Positions 6,446 to 11,008 of a stretch of DNA of 11,008 nt are shown piece by piece. Each line of letters starts with the position of its first letter. The stretch's first letter is position 1. Under the pieces are notes generated by a model. That model was not told where the DNA came from. It made no database searches and was given only the letters and a program-made list of their open reading frames with translations. The stretch is from Thermoplasmata archaeon. GTDB lineage: Archaea; Thermoplasmatota; E2; DHVEG-1; B18-G2. The DNA lies in contig JAGHAD010000048.1 in NCBI GenBank assembly GCA_021161685.1, forward strand, positions 1-11,008, in the 5' to 3' direction. The translations under genes and the position numbers were made by a program.

Positions 6446-6796
6446 ATGAATGAGTTTAAACTGTTCGTTAAAGCTTTGATAAACGCATTTGAGATGAAAG
6501 AGGAGGATGCGCTCGCTCTTGCTGAGATTGTAAAGAGGATTTTCAATGGAAAAAAGGAAATAGAAGACAATTTGATAAGTAAGGAAGTAAGGGCTCTTTT
6601 CTACGAACTGGAGAGTAACAAACTCCTCAGAGTCAGAAGAGAAGAACATAAAGAATCTATGAAGAGGAAGTACTACTGGTCGTTAAACCACAATGCCCTT
6701 GAAAAGATCGCAGACAGCAGAGGAAACGATGGAGTTAGTGAATTATATAGGGCTTTGCCAAAGAGAGCCTGGATGAAAGGAAAGTTCACTGACTAA
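6446..6796 (+). CDS. Small helical, possibly winged-helix-like protein of unknown function
   Basis: This 116-residue soluble protein is of unproven function. The first 60 residues look helical, with a hydrophobic start (FKLFVKALINAFEM) and the pattern EEDALALAEIVKRIFNGKKE. A segment that could be a helix-turn-helix and wing follows (residues about 43-82, with ALFYELESNKLLRVRREE and YYWSLN). The layout reminds me of short Thermoplasmata proteins of the DUF6015 type, but I could not test this. There are no membrane segments. A good TATA box and purine-rich codons support it as real. Its TAA stop shares bases with the stop of a 45-aa gene on the other strand. Confidence 0.7.
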   Translation: MNEFKLFVKALINAFEMKEEDALALAEIVKRIFNGKKEIEDNLISKEVRALFYELESNKLLRVRREEHKESMKRKYYWSLNHNALEKIADSRGNDGVSELYRALPKRAWMKGKFTD

Positions 6797-6930
6797 TTGT
6801 CCATATCGGGTGGATTGAGGATCATGTAATAACGGTAGTATTCTTTGAGCATTTCTCTCCTTAGCCTGTTGTCCTTTCTGCTTTCATTCAGAAGTATCTC
6901 GAAATATTCGGAGACGTCATCAGATAACAT
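6793..6930 (-). CDS. 45-residue charged helical microprotein (unknown)
   Basis: An open frame on the minus strand encodes 45 residues starting MLSDDVSEYFEILLNE and ending ILNPPDMDN. Codon use (AGA/AGG arginine, purine-rich) resembles the neighbouring genes. The middle is rich in R, K and E with a tyrosine cluster (EYYRYY), predicting one amphipathic helix. It lies 30 bp after taw3, so it may be the last gene of the lhr operon. A TATA-like TTAAATAA (6961-6968) overlaps the taw3 stop; from it, a GTG at 6939 would be leaderless and add three residues. An in-frame TAA lies further upstream. The stop TAG overlaps the stop of the convergent 6446 gene. The gene fills an otherwise empty 165-bp gap. 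No function is recognised. Confidence 0.55.
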   Translation of the reverse strand: MLSDDVSEYFEILLNESRKDNRLRREMLKEYYRYYMILNPPDMDN

Positions 6931-6960
6931 GTCCCCCACAGAGGTGGATATCCCTTAATC

Positions 6961-7563
6961 TTATTTAAGCATTTTCTTTTGATCTTGTACAATGATCGAT
7001 TCTCTGAGTAGTTTCTCAAGAAGAGAAAGTTTCGATTTGCTCCTTTTCAGAAGCTCATTCCCAAGCTCGCACAGCATTTCTAGAAAACTTTCATCACAAA
7101 AAATTCTTCCATCTCTACCAATGGGCACATCAAACCTTTCTGTGCTCTCAATTTCAACCAGAATCTTTTTACCTAGCGATTTAATGCAAGAACTCTTAAA
7201 ACCACTTTTTCTGCCCAGCTCCAGAAGTTCCTTTGCCCTTTCTAGCTCATCTGCAACCACATGCATTATTGGAGGTTGCGCCATGAACCAGAGCAAGCCT
7301 TTCCTGTGTTTTTTAATTGCTTCCATCACCTCATCGAGATTTACTGAATCGTGCCATTTACCTAGAAATTTTGCTTCCTTTTTCATGCCGACTTTTGGCA
7401 CCTCCAAAACTATAATTCTCCCGCTACAGCTACTCGTTGTGTAGAAATGCTTTGAGGAGTTCAGTATCTCGAGCAGGGGAATTATATCTGTATCAACCTT
7501 TTCAATCTCTTCCCTTAGCCTTCTTAGTGCTTTTTCTTTGGCAAAAGCAAATTCCTTGCTCAT
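6961..7563 (-). CDS. taw3: tRNA wybutosine-synthesising methyltransferase Taw3/TYW3 family
   Basis: This 200-residue protein matches the TYW3 family, SAM-dependent enzymes that methylate the tricyclic wyosine-type base at position 37 of tRNA-Phe, next to the anticodon. Family landmarks are YTTSSCSGR (41-49), GKWHD (68-72), WFMAQPPIMHV with its histidine (92-102), and SGFKSSCIKS (120-129). Many family members have SSGI, and the cysteine here looks like a mild variation. Length is normal for archaeal Taw3. The ATG overlaps the stop of the phosphoesterase gene as ATGA and is preceded by a good Shine-Dalgarno (GAGGAG, 6-base spacing), so it is translated from the lhr transcript. The last codons and stop contain a TATA-like sequence that could serve the 45-aa gene downstream. 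Confidence 0.93.
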   Translation of the reverse strand: MSKEFAFAKEKALRRLREEIEKVDTDIIPLLEILNSSKHFYTTSSCSGRIIVLEVPKVGMKKEAKFLGKWHDSVNLDEVMEAIKKHRKGLLWFMAQPPIMHVVADELERAKELLELGRKSGFKSSCIKSLGKKILVEIESTERFDVPIGRDGRIFCDESFLEMLCELGNELLKRSKSKLSLLEKLLRESIIVQDQKKMLK

Positions 7564-8306
7564 ACAAATCTCCTCAACTTGCCAACGGATGGAAATTCAA
7601 GAAAACTGTCACCCTCTATTATACCAATAACTTTGAAGCTATCTATGTCTACCTTCCTCAAAACCGGAGAGAGGAGTTCTTCTTTTGGTATTAGATTAAC
7701 ATCGCTTCCCTCTGCAAAAAAGCTGAAAGCTGGAAGTACTATCACTTCCTTTCCGTAAGCCTTGCCGTACAGAAAACATCTGAGCTTTTCCTTTACCCCT
7801 ATATCTGTAAAAAGAGCGATCGAAGGATGTTCATGTCCCATTATTATCTTATCCTCCCTAACTTTCTTTATATCCATGTCCTTATGACCATGCACAAACA
7901 AGTAATCCTTTTCAGTGAACGTATCAAAAACTTCTATGCGATACTTTTTTGCAACTCTATGTATAAAAGTATCATGGTTTCCCTTTACTATGATTATCTC
8001 AACGAAGTATATCGAAAGGAAATCCAGAAATGCCGAAACTTCCCTGTATTCATGATAGGATGTTCCGGAAAATTCGTGTTTTATATCGCCAAGTAATATA
8101 ATCCTCTTTGTTTTTTTCTTATTCACTATTTTTTCCATCGTTTGCATGCTCTTTTCAAACTGAACTCTAGGTACAAATACTCCGCACTCGGAAGCTATGG
8201 TTTCGTATCCAAGGTGTAGATCTGCTATGACAGTACAATCCAGATCAGATATGTAAAGGGCAGGAAAGGGCTCTATGGCAAAGATGTTCCCAGATATCTT
8301 TTTCAT
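7560..8306 (-). CDS. Lhr-associated calcineurin-like metallophosphoesterase (ICC-like, COG1407 type)
   Basis: This 248-residue metal-dependent phosphoesterase has the full set of family motifs in order: DLHLG (29-33), GDIKHEF (73-79), GNHD (109-112), HGH (139-141) and GHEHP (157-161). These bind two metal ions and the phosphate. The family is encoded next to Lhr helicases in archaea and bacteria; a characterised bacterial member is a manganese-dependent DNA nuclease, so a nuclease or phosphodiesterase acting on products of the helicase is the likely role. There is no signal peptide, so it is cytoplasmic. The ATG overlaps the lhr stop as ATGA, with AAGGAG 5 bases upstream. Its own stop overlaps the taw3 start. 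The exact substrate cannot be told from the sequence. Confidence 0.9.
   Translation of the reverse strand: MKKISGNIFAIEPFPALYISDLDCTVIADLHLGYETIASECGVFVPRVQFEKSMQTMEKIVNKKKTKRIILLGDIKHEFSGTSYHEYREVSAFLDFLSIYFVEIIIVKGNHDTFIHRVAKKYRIEVFDTFTEKDYLFVHGHKDMDIKKVREDKIIMGHEHPSIALFTDIGVKEKLRCFLYGKAYGKEVIVLPAFSFFAEGSDVNLIPKEELLSPVLRKVDIDSFKVIGIIEGDSFLEFPSVGKLRRFV
7570..7575 (-). promoter_or_regulatory. Ribosome binding site of taw3
   Basis: GAGGAG on the minus strand lies 6 bases before the taw3 ATG, inside the end of the phosphoesterase gene. It fixes the start at 7563. Confidence 0.65.
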
Positions 8307-10888
8307 GTCAACTCCTTCATTATTTTTTCGTGCAATTCCATCAATCTCTTTTTCCTATCTTTCATCAAGATTATGTCCGCATCTCCCAATAGTATCAGAT
8401 TGTGGGCAAACGGTGATGGATGCTTTGTTTCTATTACTTCATACCTTATCTGAGATTTCTTTAACTTTTCAATAACCTCCTTCGCTTTCCTAATGTCCAT
8501 TAGATCCTCCAGTATTTCCCTGTAGGTCTCTTCCAGTATTGGAAAAGATGGATCGATTTCTTGACATACTCTTATTAACCTCTCTGCCCCTATTTGTTGT
8601 TTCCTAACGCTTATCTTATGTCCTTTATAATTCCTAAGTACAAGGAAGCTCCTGGAGGCACAGTGCCTGAATCTTCTCTTCATTAGCTCAGTTCTTCTTA
8701 TATTTTCTCTCAAGATCTTTTCCATATCAACCTCTGTTGCGAGTTTGATGACATCATCTATATCTAGATCTTTATTCTCTGGTATCATCAGGGAAAAGCC
8801 ATTGTCATTGATTGTTATTCTAACGTCCGTTTTTAATTTCTTTCCGATAACGAAAGCAAACAATCTAGATAGAGCATCGTTAACTCTTCTACCAAATATA
8901 CAGTGGAACACCACGACCCTTCTTCCATTGAGATCCGTTGTCTTTTCTATAACAATTTTCCTGTGTGTTGGTATGGTCTTTGCATACCTATACTGCGCTT
9001 CGAAGTACTCTATTATGGCTTTTTTTGCTCTCTCATCAACGGGGAGCTCAGATACAATATCATCTATACTCTTTTTCCTCTTCAATCTCTCTTCTATCCT
9101 TTCTCTGAATTTTCCTATCTCTATCGCGAGATCGTAACTTAAAGGCAGCAGCTCAGAGAACCATGCAGGTATGGTTGGAGATTCTTCCTTTCTCTCCTCA
9201 ACAAAGCACCTCATTCCCCTCGCATACTTAAACTCATATGTACTACCACCCAAAACGAAGATATCGCCTCTTCTTAGCCTCTCGAGAAAGTCCTCTTCTA
9301 TATTTCCAACATACCTCCTTGGGTTTGTGGTGAAAACATCTACTTTGACCTCATCCGGTATTGTTCCGATATTCAGGTAGTAGATCACTTTTGTGTACTT
9401 GCCCCTCCTGCCAAAGACACCTTCATCCTCGTCAAACCATATTTTGCCATACACGTTTCTATCTTCTAAACTTGCATAATGTCCAGCTAAGTAATGTAAC
9501 AATGAAATAAATGTATGATAGGGTAAATCTCGATAGCAGTAACTCCTTCTTATTAAAGAAAAAGCTTCTTCCACTTTCCATTTCTTATTGAGAGCCATAC
9601 CAACAATATGCTGAGCAAGCACATCGAGACAGTTTCTGGGTATATAAACTTCGTCTAACTTCCTCTCCCTTATGCACTTCAGCATGATCCCGCATTCAAC
9701 AAGATCATCCCTGTCCATTCCGATTATTATTCCCTTGGCAGTATCTTCCAATCCGTGCCCACTCCTTCCTATCCTTTGTACGCATCTTGAAACAGATTTT
9801 GGAGAACCTATTTGAACGACAGCATCTATGTAACCAATGTCTATACCAAGTTCTAGGCTTGTTGAGGAAACAACTGCTCTCAGCTCACCATTTTTTAGTC
9901 TATTTTCAACTTCCCATCTTATATCCCTGGAGAGTGAACCGTGATGGGCTGCTATTTCTTCTTCCTTGAATTTACTGTTCTTCTTTAGATGATAGACCAC
10001 TCTTTCGGTTCCAGACCTCGTGTTGGTGAAAACGAGGGTTGTTCTATGATTTTTTATAATGTTTTCTAATTCTTTATACATTAAGGAATTTAACTTCTCT
10101 GCATCGGTGTAAATTATATCATCAGTTGGACAAATGAGTTTGAGATCGAATGGCTTGAACCAAGATACATCTACCACTATACAATCCCTTTCCTTACCGT
10201 CCTTATAACCTACAAGATATTTTGCGACTTCCTCGAGAGGATAAAGCGTTGCTCCAAGTCCTATCCTTACCAGCTCTTTCCCCACCAGGTGCTCAAGTCT
10301 CTCTAGAGTTAAACTTAAATGCACACCCCTTTTACTGGAAGCTAACTCATGTATCTCATCTACTACAACCCACTGAACATCCTTTAGTTTTTCTACGAAC
10401 TTTAGGGAATTAAGGATTATGGCCAGACTTTCTGGTGTGGTTATCAGAATGTGAGGCGGTTTTTTCAGTTGTTTTTGCTTTTCATAGGGTGATATATCCC
10501 CAGTTCTTATCCCAACCCTTATCTCATCTATATCATCCCCAAGCTTCCTTTTTATTTCCTGAAGAGGGACCATCAGGTTTTTGTATATGTCATTATCAAG
10601 TGCTCTCAGTGGACTTACGTATATACAGTAAACCTTATCCTCCAATTTTCTTTCCTTGCTTAGTCTAAAAAGCTCACTCAGTATAACCATAAAAGCAGAG
10701 AATGTCTTCCCAGATCCAGTTGGAGCAGTTATGATAACGTTTTTCCTCATCGAAATTAATTTAAAAGAAAACTTCTGTGGAGGCGTAAGGCGTTTGAATT
10801 TACTCTGGAACCACTCTCTAACATCTTTGTCTAGACATGATAGTGACTCCTCGTCTGTCCAAGGCTCTCTGAGAAACGATATCCCCAT
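8303..10888 (-). CDS. lhr: Lhr-family superfamily 2 DNA/RNA helicase
   Basis: This 861-residue ATP-dependent helicase matches Lhr-core in length and layout: two RecA domains, a winged helix and a C-terminal Lhr-specific region. Motifs in order are Q-motif TPPQ (35-38), Walker A APTGSGKT (55-62), Ia SPLRALDND (92-100), Ib TTPESLA (150-156), Walker B DEIH (177-180), III GAT (212-214), IV LVFTNTRS (285-292), HHGSLSR (315-321), V STSLELGIDIG (342-352) and VI QRIGRSGH (371-378). The rest (about 380-861) has no membrane segments. Motif III reads GAT where SAT is usual. Lhr proteins translocate 3' to 5' and act in repair or RNA processing. The ATG at 10888 is leaderless from a TATA box at 10912-10919. 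It heads the lhr-phosphoesterase-taw3 operon, though read-through from the upstream gene is possible. Confidence 0.95.
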   Translation of the reverse strand: MGISFLREPWTDEESLSCLDKDVREWFQSKFKRLTPPQKFSFKLISMRKNVIITAPTGSGKTFSAFMVILSELFRLSKERKLEDKVYCIYVSPLRALDNDIYKNLMVPLQEIKRKLGDDIDEIRVGIRTGDISPYEKQKQLKKPPHILITTPESLAIILNSLKFVEKLKDVQWVVVDEIHELASSKRGVHLSLTLERLEHLVGKELVRIGLGATLYPLEEVAKYLVGYKDGKERDCIVVDVSWFKPFDLKLICPTDDIIYTDAEKLNSLMYKELENIIKNHRTTLVFTNTRSGTERVVYHLKKNSKFKEEEIAAHHGSLSRDIRWEVENRLKNGELRAVVSSTSLELGIDIGYIDAVVQIGSPKSVSRCVQRIGRSGHGLEDTAKGIIIGMDRDDLVECGIMLKCIRERKLDEVYIPRNCLDVLAQHIVGMALNKKWKVEEAFSLIRRSYCYRDLPYHTFISLLHYLAGHYASLEDRNVYGKIWFDEDEGVFGRRGKYTKVIYYLNIGTIPDEVKVDVFTTNPRRYVGNIEEDFLERLRRGDIFVLGGSTYEFKYARGMRCFVEERKEESPTIPAWFSELLPLSYDLAIEIGKFRERIEERLKRKKSIDDIVSELPVDERAKKAIIEYFEAQYRYAKTIPTHRKIVIEKTTDLNGRRVVVFHCIFGRRVNDALSRLFAFVIGKKLKTDVRITINDNGFSLMIPENKDLDIDDVIKLATEVDMEKILRENIRRTELMKRRFRHCASRSFLVLRNYKGHKISVRKQQIGAERLIRVCQEIDPSFPILEETYREILEDLMDIRKAKEVIEKLKKSQIRYEVIETKHPSPFAHNLILLGDADIILMKDRKKRLMELHEKIMKELT
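8312..8317 (-). promoter_or_regulatory. Ribosome binding site of the phosphoesterase gene
   Basis: AAGGAG on the minus strand is 5 bases before the ATG at 8306, within the last codons of lhr. It supports translation of an internal operon gene. Confidence 0.65.
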
Positions 10889-10911
10889 TTGGTTTGCATA
10901 TTGCTGTTTTC

Positions 10912-10919
10912 ATATTTAA
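10912..10919 (-). promoter_or_regulatory. TATA box for lhr
   Basis: TTAAATAT on the minus strand is centred about 27 bases before the lhr ATG. It overlaps the stop codon of the upstream gene (10916-10918), giving a leaderless lhr mRNA if used. Confidence 0.5.
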
Positions 10920-11008
10920 GTGATATCCTGCTTCCTCCTTTTATCGTACTTCCTTATTTTTTTATCAATTTTTTCTATTAAGTCCTCCTTTCCGGTTAAC
11001 CATTGAGA
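10916..11008 (-). CDS. C-terminal end of an unidentified protein (partial)
   Basis: The minus strand is open from the window edge to a TAA at 10916-10918, giving the last 30 residues of a protein (reading SQWLTGKEDLIEKIDKKIRK and then a lysine/arginine-rich end). The tail is a charged, probably coiled helix. Codon use matches the neighbours. It ends 27 bp before lhr on the same strand, so it may belong to the same transcription unit. The start and identity lie outside the window. Confidence 0.65.
   Translation of the reverse strand, partial: SQWLTGKEDLIEKIDKKIRKYDKRRKQDIT

Noticed and set aside
6992..7444. Plus-strand 150-codon open frame opposite taw3
   Set aside because: It is serine/leucine/phenylalanine-rich, as expected for the complement of a purine-rich gene; the minus frame carries all TYW3 motifs.
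10911..10913. ATG upstream of lhr as an alternative start
   Set aside because: It is out of frame with the helicase and lies inside the TATA region.

Overview
The window looks like a piece of a thermophilic archaeal chromosome. First genes of transcription units have archaeal TATA boxes about 26 bases before the start codon and almost no leader. Genes inside operons have Shine-Dalgarno sites. Arginine is mostly AGA/AGG and isoleucine is often ATA. Several products are archaeal in type: TrpRS, the wybutosine enzyme Taw3, an Lhr-family helicase and HtpX. Folate-type histidine catabolism plus a small protein that recalls a Thermoplasmata family hint at a Thermoplasmata/Aciduliprofundum-like euryarchaeon. 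This is an inference from family memory, not a search.

Layout from left to right: (1) 1-148 is non-coding and holds a perfect 15-bp inverted repeat. (2) Two plus-strand membrane proteins follow: an HtpX metalloprotease with a textbook EF-hand loop in its C-terminal half, and an unknown two-helix protein. (3) A histidine-degradation block has ftcD (glutamate formimidoyltransferase) and fchA (formimino-THF cyclodeaminase) on the minus strand, divergent from hutI (imidazolonepropionase). Both promoters are packed into 35 bp. trpS follows hutI after 24 bp. (4) Next is a small membrane protein with its stop codon abutting that of a winged-helix regulator. An identical 11-bp A/T motif lies upstream of each. 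(5) A divergent intergenic region with an operator-like near-palindrome leads into a 116-aa unknown protein. (6) On the minus strand is an operon lhr - metallophosphoesterase - taw3 with ATGA overlaps, probably followed by a 45-aa protein. The C-terminal end of another minus-strand gene lies at the right edge.

In (3), hutI makes formiminoglutamate, FtcD moves the formimino group to tetrahydrofolate, and FchA closes it to methenyl-THF with ammonia release. hutH and hutU are not in the window. In (6), the helicase and phosphoesterase form a known type of nucleic-acid processing pair, here tightly coupled to tRNA-Phe modification. No CRISPR array, rRNA, tRNA or complete insertion sequence was found. 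The genome is very compact: all three convergent gene pairs end within 2 bp of each other or overlap.
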